Origin: Bacillota bacterium
GTDB taxonomy: Bacteria > Bacillota > Dethiobacteria > Dethiobacterales > Dethiobacteraceae
Assembly (NCBI GenBank): GCA_018725565.1
Contig: QLUR01000004.1
Span: forward strand, 1 to 64,000
Length of the DNA: 64,000 bases
Reading direction: 5' to 3'
The notes beneath the pieces are model-generated. The model saw only the letters and a program-made list of their open reading frames with translations, was not told where the DNA came from and made no database searches. The translations under genes and the position numbers were made by a program. Below are positions 35,331 through 44,706 of this stretch, piece by piece. How positions within the stretch are numbered: the first letter of the stretch is position 1; each line of letters begins with the position of its first letter.

Positions 35331-35557
35331 GCCTGATTTCATTACCGGGTTTTTGCCGAACGTGCGAATTGACAAAGCTGCAAACCATACTGTATGCTTA
35401 ATTGTAACAAGATAATGCAGGAGATCGTCAGGTACAATGTCAGCGACAGTCAGAATAAGTCAGGCGTCTTGCCAGGTGCTTCGTCAAATAGCAGCGCAGG
35501 TAGGCGAGCCAATGCAGACAGTGCTTGATAAAGCTAGGGAAGAAACCGTTATCATTG

Positions 35558-35583
35558 CCAAGGGTTCCTTCGGGAAACCTTGG
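35558..35583 (+). promoter_or_regulatory. UUCG hairpin touching the ribosome site
   Basis: CCAAGGGTTCC (35558-35568) pairs with GGAAACCTTGG (35573-35583) around a TTCG tetraloop, with one G-A mismatch. The 3' arm ends inside the TGGGAGGGAG ribosome site of the AhpD-like gene that starts at 35597, so it could modulate translation or protect the 5' end. Confidence 0.5.
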
Positions 35584-35596
35584 GAGGGAGTCTGTG

Positions 35597-35923
35597 ATGA
35601 GTAAAGATCTGAATCCTACAGAGCTGTTCGCGGTGTTTGCCAGGTTGAAAACCGAAAACCCGGCTGTAACGGAGTCCATAGTTTTTTTGCGGGAGGCAAT
35701 ACATAAAAGTTCTGTGTTGGATAGCAAGACAGCGAATCTGGTGGCGATAGGTATCGCTACTGCTCTGAAGAACGAGGATGCTCTGGCAGGCCATCTTTAT
35801 CTGGCCAGGGAAGCAGGCGTGGGACGCGACGAGGCAATCAGCGCCATCTTGTTGGCGATACCTTCCTGCGGCGTGCCGGCCGCTTTAGCCGCCTTGCCTG
35901 TGGCCTGGCGCATCTACGAATAG
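35597..35923 (+). CDS. AhpD-like / carboxymuconolactone decarboxylase-fold protein
   Basis: A 108-residue helical protein of the AhpD/CMD superfamily: LREAIHKSSVLDSKTANLVAIGIATALKNEDALAGHLYLAREAG matches the family core in order and length. The usual CxxC redox pair is not present at the canonical place (KNEDALAGH instead), so a peroxidase role is doubtful. The ATG at 35597 lies 6 bases after GGGAGGGAG. A stem-loop with a UUCG cap lies just before it. Function unknown. Confidence 0.75.
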   Translation: MSKDLNPTELFAVFARLKTENPAVTESIVFLREAIHKSSVLDSKTANLVAIGIATALKNEDALAGHLYLAREAGVGRDEAISAILLAIPSCGVPAALAALPVAWRIYE

Positions 35924-35974
35924 CCGTGGTTTTCCCTGCGGTTTTTCCTTTGTTTGCTGGTAAGGAGCTAAAAG

Positions 35975-36856
35975 ATGCAGAAGTATCTGGATAAGCGGCT
36001 CAGCCGCAATGAAGCCTTGGTTTTCCTGGCGCTGGCAGCTCTGTTGTGGAGTCTGGGAGGCCTGCTGATTAAACTTGTAGACTGGCATCCGCTGGCTATT
36101 GCCGGGGCGCGCAGCGCCATCGCGGCGCTGCTTTTTGGGGCGGTGCTCCGCAGACCAAAACTTGACTGGTCGCCGCTGCTCTGCGGTGGCGCTCTGGCCT
36201 ATGCGGCCACGGTTATTCTTTTTGTTTCCGCTACCAGGCTGACGACTGCAGCCAACGCTATCCTGCTGCAGTTTACAGCCCCTGTTTATGTAGCTCTGTT
36301 GGCATCTTGGCTGTTAAAAGAGCGAACCAGACCGGTTGACTGGGCGGCTATTTTTTTTGTGATGGTCGGGATGGGCCTGTTTTTTGTGGACGGCTTTACC
36401 GCCGGGAACCAGCTTGGCAATGCTCTGGCTGTCTGCAGCGGCATCAGCTTTGCTGCGATGTTAATACTTTTGCGCCTGCAAAAAAACGGCGCCACGCTGG
36501 AGCCGCTCTTTTTGGGTAATGTGCTTACCGCTCTGATTGGGGCGCCGTTTATGACGGCGCCGTTCCCCGGCTTTACCGGCTGGGGCGCGCTTATCGTGCT
36601 TGGCTTGTTCCAGTTGGGCTTGTCTTACCTGCTTTACGCGGTGGCGGTCAGGCATGTCACGGCGCTGGAGGCGTCACTGGTGCCGGTTATTGAACCTCTT
36701 CTCAATCCTGTCTGGGTGTTTCTGGCTCTTGGTGAGGCGCCCGGGGGTTGGGCGCTGGCCGGCGGGGCGCTGGTGCTGTCGTCGGTAACCGGGCGGATTA
36801 TCCTGGTTTCCGGCCGTATCCCTGCGCGAGGCAGCGAAAACACTACTAGTGTTTAA
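35975..36856 (+). CDS. EamA/DMT-family permease
   Basis: A 293-residue membrane protein with ten hydrophobic segments in two EamA repeats (about 15-140 and 150-285). Typical cues are LLWSLGGLLIKL near residue 18, AANAILLQFTAPVYVALLASW near 95 and YLLYAVAVRHVTALEASLVPVIEPLLNPVW in the second half. Members export amino acids, metabolites or drugs; the substrate cannot be read. AAGGAG precedes the ATG. It stands alone between the AhpD-like gene and a foldase. Confidence 0.88.
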   Translation: MQKYLDKRLSRNEALVFLALAALLWSLGGLLIKLVDWHPLAIAGARSAIAALLFGAVLRRPKLDWSPLLCGGALAYAATVILFVSATRLTTAANAILLQFTAPVYVALLASWLLKERTRPVDWAAIFFVMVGMGLFFVDGFTAGNQLGNALAVCSGISFAAMLILLRLQKNGATLEPLFLGNVLTALIGAPFMTAPFPGFTGWGALIVLGLFQLGLSYLLYAVAVRHVTALEASLVPVIEPLLNPVWVFLALGEAPGGWALAGGALVLSSVTGRIILVSGRIPARGSENTTSV

Positions 36857-36977
36857 CTCCCTTGACTCTTGTACTATTTAGGGGAGCGACACTCTCTGGC
36901 GGCGTGACAACGGCGTCTCACGCGAGAAGAGATACTGCTTTTGACTTGAGTGATCCGGAAAGGAGAATGCCTGTCAG

Positions 36978-37931
36978 ATGACAAGCAAGGTACGCTCCAT
37001 CAAATGGAGCGCAGGGGCGTTTTTGCTCTTGTTGTTAGCGGCGACAGCGGCAGTAACCTTTCTGGGCGCTAGCAACAGCCAGGTTGTAGCCACTGTAAAC
37101 GGAGAAAAAGTTACCCGCGCTCAACTCGACAAGCGCCTGAACATCCTGTTATTATTTGAGCCTGACATTGATAAAATATTGGCGGACGAAACGCGACGCA
37201 GCGAATTCGAAAAGCAGGTCCTGGAAACCTTGGTTGACGGCCTGCTGCTTAAGAGTGCCGTCGGCGAGCTAGGTCTGAGGGTCAGCGCCGAAGAGATAGA
37301 TGACGCCTACCAGTATGCAATGGCTGAGTTGAAAGGCACGCATGGCACGGAGCAGGCAGTAGCCCAAAAAATTAAAAAGTTGGGGGTAGCTGAACGAGAC
37401 CTGCGCAATTTTTTAAACTATAATATCTATTCAAGAGTCTTATACAGCTATCACTTGTTACAGGTAACAGATGAAAAGGCACGTGCCTTTGTGCGCGATA
37501 GACCCAGCCTGACTCAGGTTCCTGCCATGCTTGATATAAGTCATATTCTTGTGGAAACCAAGGAAACGGCATGGTTAGCGCAGAGGCGGTTGCTGGCCGG
37601 TGAAAGGTTTGCAACGCTGGCAGTGCAGCTGTCTAAAGCCTACAATGTCAATACGTCACAAGGGCGCCTGGGGCAAGTTCCTGTAAATATGGAGCAATTC
37701 AGTCCTGCCTTTATGGAGACGGCCAGGGCTTTGCCGGTGGGAATGTTTTCAGCCCCTGTGGAATCACCTCTTGGGTGGCATATCATCAAGGTGCACGGCC
37801 GCACTGAAGCTAAAGAAAAAACCTATGAAGAAATTAGGGACGTTATTTTTCCGATGGTTGCAGAAGTCGGGTATTACACGCACTTAATCAGGCTGCATGA
37901 ACAGGCTGACATTTCATACAAGCTGCGATAA
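36978..37931 (+). CDS. SurA/PrsA-like peptidyl-prolyl isomerase, membrane anchored
   Basis: A 317-residue foldase. An N-terminal helix (AGAFLLLLLAATAAVTFLGA) acts as signal anchor; no lipobox Cys is present, unlike PrsA. A SurA-N-like chaperone region (NGEKVTRAQLDKRLNIL) follows, then a parvulin PPIase domain at about 180-290 (ISHILVETKETAW, GRLGQVPVNMEQFSPAFMETARAL, SPLGWHIIKVHGR). It would help fold secreted proteins outside the membrane, possibly including the SLH esterases later in the window. Confidence 0.9.
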   Translation: MTSKVRSIKWSAGAFLLLLLAATAAVTFLGASNSQVVATVNGEKVTRAQLDKRLNILLLFEPDIDKILADETRRSEFEKQVLETLVDGLLLKSAVGELGLRVSAEEIDDAYQYAMAELKGTHGTEQAVAQKIKKLGVAERDLRNFLNYNIYSRVLYSYHLLQVTDEKARAFVRDRPSLTQVPAMLDISHILVETKETAWLAQRRLLAGERFATLAVQLSKAYNVNTSQGRLGQVPVNMEQFSPAFMETARALPVGMFSAPVESPLGWHIIKVHGRTEAKEKTYEEIRDVIFPMVAEVGYYTHLIRLHEQADISYKLR

Positions 37932-38018
37932 CACATTTAAAGAACTGGCAAAATGCAGAGGTATGGAAGTCACAAAGCACCCTTCTTTCGAAGCTGCTTA
38001 CTCTGCTGCTGCTTTTAA

Positions 38019-38047
38019 TTGACAACTATTAATCGTGGTTGTAAACT
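38019..38047 (+). promoter_or_regulatory. Consensus-like promoter of a short transcript
   Basis: TTGACA (38019-38024) and TAAACT (38042-38047), 17 bases apart, read toward the small ORF at 38073 and a hairpin at 38147-38170. Confidence 0.6.
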
Positions 38048-38072
38048 CAAAGCAAGTTGGGGTGATTATTCC

Positions 38073-38198
38073 GTGGCTAAAGAGAACTCTACTCCATACC
38101 AGGGTAACAAGAAGCTATCCTACCGGGACTGCGCCGATCTTCCGGAAGAGACCGGCTTTAGCCGGTCTCTATTTTGGGAACGGTGGCCAGCCCTTTAG
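38073..38198 (+). CDS. Possible small protein behind its own promoter
   Basis: A GTG 9 bases after TGGGGTG opens a 41-codon frame (start [15 protein letters not shown], then [14 protein letters not shown]). A good promoter lies 26 bases ahead. The last third passes through a stem-loop and overlaps the 3' end of the convergent TrpB2 gene. No family recognised. The promoter, ribosome site and codon pattern make it more than chance, but the transcript may instead be a short RNA ending at the hairpin. Confidence 0.4.
   Translation: MAKENSTPYQGNKKLSYRDCADLPEETGFSRSLFWERWPAL
38147..38170 (+). terminator. Stem-loop between the short transcript and TrpB2
   Basis: AGAGACCGGC and GCCGGTCTCT form a perfect 10-bp stem with a TTTA loop. 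On the plus strand ATTTT follows, a weak T-run; on the minus strand none. The TrpB2 stop codon lies in the loop. Confidence 0.55.
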
Positions 38199-39519
38199 CC
38201 AGGTCCTCCGCGGTGTAGTCAAAGTCTTCCAGCTTGCCGGAGAGATAGTCGTCATAGGCGGTAAGGTCGAAATGGCCGTGCCCGCTTAAGCAAAAAAGAA
38301 TGGCCTTTGAGCTGCCCGCCTCGCGGCATTCGATGGCGGCATCGACGGTGGCGCGGATGGCATGAGCTGTTTCGGGCGCCGGCAGGATTCCTTCGGTGCG
38401 GGCAAACAGTACGGCGGCTTCAAACACGCTGCGCTGGTGCGGCGCTTTGGCTTCGATGAGGCCCTCGTGATAAAGCTGGCTGACAAGCGGAGAATCGCCG
38501 TGGTAGCGTAAGCCGCCGGCGTGGATGCCGGGAGGCACGAAGTCGTGGCCGAGCGTATACATCTTAACGAGCGGGGTCAGCGCCGCCGTGTCGCCGAAGT
38601 CGTAGGTGTACCGGCCGCGGGTCAGCGTCGGGCAGGCGGCAGGTTCTACGGCAATGATACGCGTCTTTTTCCCGTGAATCTTGTCATAGACAAAGGGGAA
38701 GCTAAGTCCGGCAAAGTTGGAGCCGCCCCCACAGCAGCCGATCACATAATCCGGGTATTCACCGGCCAGGGCCAGTTGCTTTTTTGCCTCCAGGCCGATT
38801 ACGGTCTGGTGCAGCAGGACGTGGTTCAGGACGCTGCCCAGGGCGTAGTTGGAATCCGGGCGGGTGGCGGCGTCTTCCACCGCCTCGGAAATGGCCATGC
38901 CAAGGCTGCCGGGGGAATGAGGGTCACGCGCCAGCATTTGCCGGCCTGCGTTTGTCCTGTCACTTGGGCTTGGTACCACGGTGGCGCCCCAGACTTCCAT
39001 CAATGAGCGGCGGTACGGTTTTTGGCTGTAGGAAACTTTGACCATGTAGACCATACATTCCAGGCCATAAAAACTGCAGGCGAGCGCCAGGGCCGTACCC
39101 CACTGGCCGGCACCGGTTTCCGTGGCCAGGCGCTTTACGCCGGCCTGCTTGTTGTAGTAGGCCTGCGGTATGGCGGTGTTGGGTTTGTGGCTGCCGGCAG
39201 GGCTCGTCCCTTCGTATTTATAATAAATACGGGCCGGAGTACCGAGAGCTGCCTCCAGCCGGTGAGCGCGGAAGAGCGGGGTGGGACGCCACAGACGATA
39301 AATTTCCCGGACTTCTTCCGGAATGTCGATCCAGCGTTTCGTGCTGACTTCCTGCTCAATCAGCGCCATGGGAAAAATAGGGCTTAAGTCCTCCGGCCGC
39401 AGCGGCTGCCTGGTTTGCGGGTTAAGCGGCGGGGCGGGCGGAGATGGCAGGTCCGCCAGGACATTGTACCACTGCTGTGGCAGGTCTTTCTCGTCCAGCA
39501 AGATTTTAGTCTGTGTCAT
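38158..39519 (-). CDS. trpB2: TrpB-like PLP enzyme (TrpB2 type)
   Basis: A 453-residue tryptophan-synthase beta-like protein of the long TrpB2 class: [21 protein letters not shown] near residue 115 contains the PLP lysine, then [19 protein letters not shown], and the phosphate loop [15 protein letters not shown] near 260. TrpB2 enzymes make tryptophan from indole and serine or salvage indole, and usually do not bind TrpA. No trpA or other trp gene is near. A TTGACT-17-TAAATT promoter lies upstream. It is divergent from the purine operon. Confidence 0.93.
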   Translation of the reverse strand: MTQTKILLDEKDLPQQWYNVLADLPSPPAPPLNPQTRQPLRPEDLSPIFPMALIEQEVSTKRWIDIPEEVREIYRLWRPTPLFRAHRLEAALGTPARIYYKYEGTSPAGSHKPNTAIPQAYYNKQAGVKRLATETGAGQWGTALALACSFYGLECMVYMVKVSYSQKPYRRSLMEVWGATVVPSPSDRTNAGRQMLARDPHSPGSLGMAISEAVEDAATRPDSNYALGSVLNHVLLHQTVIGLEAKKQLALAGEYPDYVIGCCGGGSNFAGLSFPFVYDKIHGKKTRIIAVEPAACPTLTRGRYTYDFGDTAALTPLVKMYTLGHDFVPPGIHAGGLRYHGDSPLVSQLYHEGLIEAKAPHQRSVFEAAVLFARTEGILPAPETAHAIRATVDAAIECREAGSSKAILFCLSGHGHFDLTAYDDYLSGKLEDFDYTAEDLAKGLATVPKIETG

Positions 39520-39573
39520 CCTCTTTCCTCCAACTCCTGAAAAAAATTAGCTCTGCGCCATAAACTCAGCCTA

Positions 39574-39602
39574 AATTTACCGCATTAGAGTAAAAAAGTC
39601 AA
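39574..39602 (-). promoter_or_regulatory. Promoter of the TrpB2 gene
   Basis: On the minus strand TTGACT (39597-39602) and TAAATT (39574-39579) are 17 bases apart. Confidence 0.65.
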
Positions 39603-39612
39603 GGAAGACGGA

Positions 39613-39635
39613 AAGCGGCGAAAATTTTGTCGCTT
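39613..39635. promoter_or_regulatory. 23-bp dyad ahead of the purine operon
   Basis: The sequence AAGCG-GCGAAAATTTTGT-CGCTT is an almost perfect palindrome with an AAAATTTT centre, located between the TrpB2 promoter and guaA. It may be an operator for the purine genes; no G-box purine riboswitch was found. Confidence 0.4.
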
Positions 39636-39701
39636 CGGGTATGTCTGGCAGGAGAAGACCGGGAAGGAAACGAAAAGATACTTTTCGGGAGGTGGAAGGG
39701 T

Positions 39702-41237
39702 TTGGGGCATGAAACGGTTGTCATCCTGGATTTTGGCGGCCAATACACCCGCCTGATCGCACGCCGCATCCGGGAACTGAGTGTTTACTGCGAGATTTTG
39801 CCGTACACCGCTCCTTTGGAGCGGGTTTTGTCGCTTGAGCCGCAGGCGCTGGTGTTGTCAGGGAGCGGGCAAAGCGTTTACCGTGAGGACGCGCCGCGGG
39901 TGGACGAGCGGATATATGGTCTGGGCCTGCCGGTGCTGGGCCTGTGTTATGGGATGCAACTGCTGGCAAGGGATTTTGGCGGTGCTGTCAGTTCAGCCGG
40001 CCGCCGGGAGTACGGAAAAACCAGACTTGCCGTTTTAGACGACCGCGACCTCTTTTCCGGCCTGGGAAAAGAGCTGGTGGTCTGGATGAGTCATGGCGAT
40101 TACGTTGAGCAAGCTCCGCCCGGTTTTACGGTGACCGCTGGAACAGCCAACACGCCGGTTGCCGCTATCGCCGATTTTGGGCGTAAACTTTACGGGGTTC
40201 AGTTTCATCCTGAGGTAATCCATACGCCTCGCGGGATGGATATTTTGCGCAATTTTCTTTTTAAAGCGGCTGGGCTGTCCGGGGACTGGACCATGGGATC
40301 CTATGTTGAAACTGCCGTCCGACAGATCAGGGAAACTGTAGGGGAACAGGAGCAAGTGGTTTGCGGTCTTTCCGGCGGTGTTGATTCTTCTGTGGCTGCC
40401 TTGCTGGTGCACCGGGCCATAGGTGACCGTCTGACCTGTATTTTTGTGGATCACGGCTTGCTGCGACATGATGAGGCAAAGCAGGTCATGGAAACTTTTG
40501 CTGAAAAGCTAAGGATCAAGGTAATCCCGGCTGATGCGGCGGAGGCGTTTTTACGCCGACTGGCTGGTGTCACCGACCCGGAAGAGAAGCGCAAAATCAT
40601 CGGTGAGGAATTTATCCGCACTTTTGAGCGGGAAGCGGCGAAGCTTGGCCGTATTGATTATCTGGTGCAGGGGACGCTGTATACTGACGTGATTGAAAGC
40701 GGTACCGACACGGCTTCGCTGATCAAGTCCCATCACAATGTGGGCGGACTGCCGGCCGATATGCAGTTTAAGCTGATCGAGCCGCTTAATCACCTGTTTA
40801 AAGACGAGGCGCGCCTGTTAGGCGAGGAGCTTGGGTTGCCGGAGGAGATTCTCTGGCGCCACCCTTTCCCGGGACCGGGGCTGGCTATCAGGGTGCTGGG
40901 GCAGGTGACGCTTGAGAAGCTGGAGATATTGCGCGCGGCCGATGCCATCGTGATTGAGGAAATCAGGAAAGCAGGATTGTATCGGGACATCTGGCAGGCG
41001 TTTGCCGTGTTGCCGGATATCCGTACCGTGGGCGTGATGGGCGACAGCCGTACCTATGCTTATCCCGTGGTATTGCGGGCTGTGACCAGTTATGACGGAA
41101 TGACCGCCGACTGGTACCGTTTCCCTTATGAGGTCCTGGAGAGCATCGCCAGCCGGGTGGTCAACGAGGTGCCGCATGTGAACAGGCTTGTTTATGACAT
41201 TACTTCCAAGCCGCCTGGCACTATTGAGTGGGAGTAG
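39702..41237 (+). CDS. guaA: GMP synthase (glutamine-hydrolysing)
   Basis: GuaA turns XMP into GMP with glutamine and ATP. The 511-residue protein has an N-terminal class I amidotransferase domain (Cys82 in GLCYGMQ, His and Glu in QFHPEV), a PP-loop ATP-pyrophosphatase domain ([14 protein letters not shown] near 220) and the C-terminal dimer domain ending KPPGTIEWE. The frame is open upstream, but the TTG at 39702 lies 9 bases after GGAGG and gives the expected length. It is unusual for guaA to head the de novo IMP operon. Confidence 0.95.
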   Translation: MGHETVVILDFGGQYTRLIARRIRELSVYCEILPYTAPLERVLSLEPQALVLSGSGQSVYREDAPRVDERIYGLGLPVLGLCYGMQLLARDFGGAVSSAGRREYGKTRLAVLDDRDLFSGLGKELVVWMSHGDYVEQAPPGFTVTAGTANTPVAAIADFGRKLYGVQFHPEVIHTPRGMDILRNFLFKAAGLSGDWTMGSYVETAVRQIRETVGEQEQVVCGLSGGVDSSVAALLVHRAIGDRLTCIFVDHGLLRHDEAKQVMETFAEKLRIKVIPADAAEAFLRRLAGVTDPEEKRKIIGEEFIRTFEREAAKLGRIDYLVQGTLYTDVIESGTDTASLIKSHHNVGGLPADMQFKLIEPLNHLFKDEARLLGEELGLPEEILWRHPFPGPGLAIRVLGQVTLEKLEILRAADAIVIEEIRKAGLYRDIWQAFAVLPDIRTVGVMGDSRTYAYPVVLRAVTSYDGMTADWYRFPYEVLESIASRVVNEVPHVNRLVYDITSKPPGTIEWE

Positions 41238-41242
41238 CTGCT

Positions 41243-42421
41243 ATGTGGGAACGTGTCTTTTCCTGCCCTCCTTTCAGGATTGCTATTGTCGGCGGCGGTC
41301 AGCTCGGCAAAATGATGACGGTGGCGGCCAAGCAGTTCGGGTTTTATGTTTTAGTGCTTGACCCTACGCCGGGCAGCCCGGCGGCACAGGTAGCCGACTG
41401 CCAGAAGGTTGCCTCTTTCCACGACAGGGAGGCGATCCGTCGCATGGCGGAGGAGGCCGACGTGCTGACCTATGAATTTGAGCATATTGACTGTACGGCG
41501 CTGGCCGAACTGGAAGCAGCCGGTTTCCCTGTCTTCCCGGCCGCCCGCCTGTTGCGGGTTATTCAGCATAAACTTGCGCAGAAGCAGGCCTTGCAAGCGG
41601 CGGGAATACCGGTGCCGCAGTTTATGGCGGTAGGCGGGGCGGCTGACGTACAGGCGGCGGCCCGGCAGTTTTCTTACCCCCTGTTGCTGAAAGCCTGTAC
41701 CGGAGGCTACGACGGGAAGGGCAATTACCTGCTGCGCGCCCCGGAAGAAATCGGCCAGGCGCTGGAGGTGCTGGGCGAGACAGAGCTGATGGCCGAAAAA
41801 TTTGTTCCTTTTGCCTGTGAAATTTCTGTGCTGGCGGCCCGTGGACGGGACGGTGAGGTTAGGACTTATCCTTTAAGCGAGAATGAGCATCAGGATAATA
41901 TCCTGCGCCGCAGTATTGTGCCGGCGCGCGTAGGGCCGGCTGTGGCCGGGCGGGCCCGGGAGGTGGCTGAGGCTGTAATGAGGGAGTTTGCCGGAGTAGG
42001 CGTGTTCTGCGTGGAAATGTTTGTTACTCCTGACGGCGGGGTGCTGGTTAACGAAGTGGCGCCGCGGCCGCACAATTCCGGTCATTATACCATCGAGGCC
42101 TGTGTCACTTCCCAGTTTGAGCAGCATATCAGGGCGATAACAGGACTCCCGCTGGGCGATACTTCGCTCCGCAGCCCGGCGGTGATGGTTAACCTGCTGG
42201 GTACTGAAGGGCATGACGGGCCGACCGTTCTGGAAGGATACCGGCAGGCACTGGCACTGCCCGGGGTGCACCTGCACCTGTACGGCAAGGCCATAACGGC
42301 GCCGCAAAGGAAAATGGGCCATGTTACGGTTACCGCGGTAAATCTGGAACAGGCGCTGAACCTTGCGGAACAGGCGCAAAACCTGCTGCGGGTGGCAGCC
42401 GCCGGGAGGGGAGAAGAATGA
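41243..42421 (+). CDS. purK: 5-(Carboxyamino)imidazole ribonucleotide synthase
   Basis: PurK uses ATP and bicarbonate to make N5-CAIR from AIR. The 392-residue ATP-grasp protein opens with [20 protein letters not shown] and has the central [32 protein letters not shown] and [16 protein letters not shown] motifs. GGGAG in the end of guaA lies 9 bases before the ATG at 41243. purE starts inside its last codons. Confidence 0.96.
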   Translation: MWERVFSCPPFRIAIVGGGQLGKMMTVAAKQFGFYVLVLDPTPGSPAAQVADCQKVASFHDREAIRRMAEEADVLTYEFEHIDCTALAELEAAGFPVFPAARLLRVIQHKLAQKQALQAAGIPVPQFMAVGGAADVQAAARQFSYPLLLKACTGGYDGKGNYLLRAPEEIGQALEVLGETELMAEKFVPFACEISVLAARGRDGEVRTYPLSENEHQDNILRRSIVPARVGPAVAGRAREVAEAVMREFAGVGVFCVEMFVTPDGGVLVNEVAPRPHNSGHYTIEACVTSQFEQHIRAITGLPLGDTSLRSPAVMVNLLGTEGHDGPTVLEGYRQALALPGVHLHLYGKAITAPQRKMGHVTVTAVNLEQALNLAEQAQNLLRVAAAGRGEE

Positions 42422-42957
42422 CTGTTAAGCAGCCGCTGATTGGAATTATTATGGGGAGCAAATCGGATCTGTCCGTTATGCGCGCCGCGGCCGAGGCGCT
42501 GGAGGAGTTTGCCGTGCCTTACGAGCTGACCATTGTTTCGGCACACCGTACGCCGGAGAGAATGTTCCGCTATGCGCAAACAGCCGCCGGACGCGGGCTG
42601 CGCGTTATTATCGCCGGCGCCGGCGGTGCGGCGCATTTGCCGGGGATGGTGGCGTCTCTGACAGAATTGCCGGTGATTGGTGTGCCGGTGCGTACTGAGG
42701 CGCTCTTAGGCCTTGATTCCCTATATTCTATTGTGCAAATGCCGCCCGGGGTGCCGGTGGCCTGCGTTGCCGTCAACGGCGCCAGAAATGCCGGTTTGCT
42801 CGCTGTGCAGGTGCTGGCGGTGGCTGATCCGTCTTTGCGCCGAAGAGTGGTCGCCTTTAAAGCAGCATTAAAAGAGGCGGTGGAGGCGGATGCTGCCGAA
42901 TTAGCCGGAAGTCAGCAGTCGGCAGATTCCGGCGAGCCGGAGCTGCCAGGGCTTTAG
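42418..42957 (+). CDS. purE: N5-CAIR mutase
   Basis: PurE shifts the carboxylate of N5-CAIR to give CAIR. The 179-residue protein has [19 protein letters not shown], the active-site [10 protein letters not shown] near residue 41 and [18 protein letters not shown] near 63. It is the class I (PurK-dependent) type. The ATG overlaps the purK stop by 4 bases. The last roughly 15 residues ([15 protein letters not shown]) are an extra tail. Confidence 0.96.
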   Translation: MTVKQPLIGIIMGSKSDLSVMRAAAEALEEFAVPYELTIVSAHRTPERMFRYAQTAAGRGLRVIIAGAGGAAHLPGMVASLTELPVIGVPVRTEALLGLDSLYSIVQMPPGVPVACVAVNGARNAGLLAVQVLAVADPSLRRRVVAFKAALKEAVEADAAELAGSQQSADSGEPELPGL

Positions 42958-43024
42958 CACGCCGGCAGCCGACAGCAGATCGCAGGCTTGGCTGAAAAGA
43001 ATCTCTCAAGGAAGTGACGGGCAA

Positions 43025-44317
43025 TTGATTGAGCGGTATACGTTGCCGGAAATGGCCCGGCTCTGGACGCTGGAGAACAAGTTTCAAAAATGGCTGGAAA
43101 TTGAAATCTATGCCTGTGAAGCCTGGGCAGAGCTTGGCGCTATCCCCCGTGAGGCGGCGGCAGCCATCCGCCGGCAGGCCTCCTTTAGCGTGGAACGCAT
43201 TCTGGAAATCGAAGCGCAGACACGCCACGACGTGGTCGCTTTTACCCGTTGTGTTGCTGAAAGCCTGGGGGAGGAGTCCAAGTATCTGCATTACGGCCTT
43301 ACTTCTGCTGATGTCACTGACACGGCGCTGTCGGCCCTGCTGAAAGAGGCGTCCGCCCTTCTCCTCGCGGCTGTCCAAGAGCTGGTGCTGGCCTTAAAAG
43401 AGCTGGCCCGGCGGCATAAATATACGCTGATGATGGGCCGGACGCACGGTGTTCACGCTGAGCCGACTACTTTTGGGCTGAAGATGGCCCTGTATGTGGC
43501 AGAAATGGAGCGTAACCGCAGCCGCCTGGAAAGAGCCAAGGACAATGTTGCGTTTGGCAAGCTGTCGGGAGCGGTAGGGACATACGCTAACATTGATCCT
43601 TTTGTGGAAGAGTATGTGTGCAGGAAACTTGGCCTTGAGCCCGACCCGGTTTCTACGCAGATTGTGCAGCGTGACCGGCATGCGGAGCTGATGACCGTGC
43701 TGGCTATCATTGCCGGGACGCTCGACAAGTTAGCCACCGAAATCAGGGGATTGCAGAAAACGGAAACAAGGGAGGTGGAGGAACCGTTTTATCAGGGGCA
43801 GAAAGGGTCTTCCGCCATGCCGCACAAGCGCAACCCGGTCAATTGCGAACAAATCAGCGGCCTGTCCCGCGTGGTGCGGGCCAATGCGCTGGTGGCTCTG
43901 GAAAACATGCCGCTTTGGCACGAGCGGGATATTTCACATTCATCCGCGGAACGGGTGATTTTCCCTGACAGCACAATCCTGCTGCACTACATGCTGCGTA
44001 ACATGACGCGCATTATCAGCGGCCTGCACGTTAACCCGGAAAACATGCGGCGCAATATGCAAAAGACTCATGGCCTGACCTTTTCCCAGCAGGTATTGCT
44101 GGCCTTGGTGCAGAAAGGACTGACAAGGGAAAAAGCGTACGATCTGGTGCAAAAGTATGCCATGCAGGCCTGGGAGGCCGGGCGGCCGTTCCGGGACCTG
44201 CTGGCCGGGGACGAAACCATTGCGCAACTGCTTTCTTCCGCTGAACTGGCGTCTTGCTTTGACCCGGACCGCGCACTGCACAAAGTAGATGAAATTTACA
44301 GGAGGCTTGGGATATAA
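43025..44317 (+). CDS. purB: Adenylosuccinate lyase
   Basis: PurB removes fumarate from SAICAR and from adenylosuccinate. The 430-residue protein shows EIEAQTRHDVVAFTRCVAE near 60, HYGLTSADVTDTALS near 86, GRTHGVHAEPTTFG near 138 and the superfamily signature GSSAMPHKRNPVNCEQ near 260. The start is TTG; AAGGAAG is somewhat far (about 12 bases), so the start is less sure than the gene. Confidence 0.95.
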   Translation: MIERYTLPEMARLWTLENKFQKWLEIEIYACEAWAELGAIPREAAAAIRRQASFSVERILEIEAQTRHDVVAFTRCVAESLGEESKYLHYGLTSADVTDTALSALLKEASALLLAAVQELVLALKELARRHKYTLMMGRTHGVHAEPTTFGLKMALYVAEMERNRSRLERAKDNVAFGKLSGAVGTYANIDPFVEEYVCRKLGLEPDPVSTQIVQRDRHAELMTVLAIIAGTLDKLATEIRGLQKTETREVEEPFYQGQKGSSAMPHKRNPVNCEQISGLSRVVRANALVALENMPLWHERDISHSSAERVIFPDSTILLHYMLRNMTRIISGLHVNPENMRRNMQKTHGLTFSQQVLLALVQKGLTREKAYDLVQKYAMQAWEAGRPFRDLLAGDETIAQLLSSAELASCFDPDRALHKVDEIYRRLGI

Positions 44318-44318
44318 C

Positions 44319-44702
44319 ATGGAACTATGGATACTTGCACTCATTCCCGCAGGCGGGTTATCGGCCTGGCAGCTTTACCGCCAGTATAAAAAAAGCGGTA
44401 AGGTCAGCAAACTCATCCTGGCGCAGTTGAGCGCGTTTCTCGTAGTTTATCTGTTGCTGGACCTGCTGGAACGGAGGGGGTTAGTCGCAGAGCGCACCAT
44501 GGATTATCTATCCATGGGCGTTGTAGCCCTTTTTGTGATAATTGGAGCAGCACTGACCGGCGCTGCGGTACGTAAAGCCGAAGAAAAGAAAAAGAAAATG
44601 ACGGCGGGCAAAACGCCGCTAAAACAACAACCTGCAAGAAACAAGTCTAAAACGGCCACTGCTAAAAAAAGTACGCCAAAAAGCAAAAAAAAGAAAGGGT
44701 AG
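44319..44702 (+). CDS. Small two-helix membrane protein with Lys-rich tail
   Basis: A 127-residue protein with an N-terminal membrane helix ([18 protein letters not shown]), a second near 30-50 ([19 protein letters not shown]), a third near 65-85 ([18 protein letters not shown]) and a roughly 40-residue tail with very high Lys content and poly-Lys stretches. It starts 2 bases after the purB stop, with GGAGG upstream, and purC follows 5 bases later, so it is embedded in the purine operon. No family recognised. The basic tail would face the cytoplasm and could bind RNA, DNA or acidic partners. Confidence 0.8.
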   Translation: MELWILALIPAGGLSAWQLYRQYKKSGKVSKLILAQLSAFLVVYLLLDLLERRGLVAERTMDYLSMGVVALFVIIGAALTGAAVRKAEEKKKKMTAGKTPLKQQPARNKSKTATAKKSTPKSKKKKG

Positions 44703-44706
44703 CAGC

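Noticed and set aside
39520-39701. Purine (G-box) riboswitch before guaA
   Set aside because: No TATA...CCTAAT-type core or matching three-way junction arms were found; only a dyad is present.
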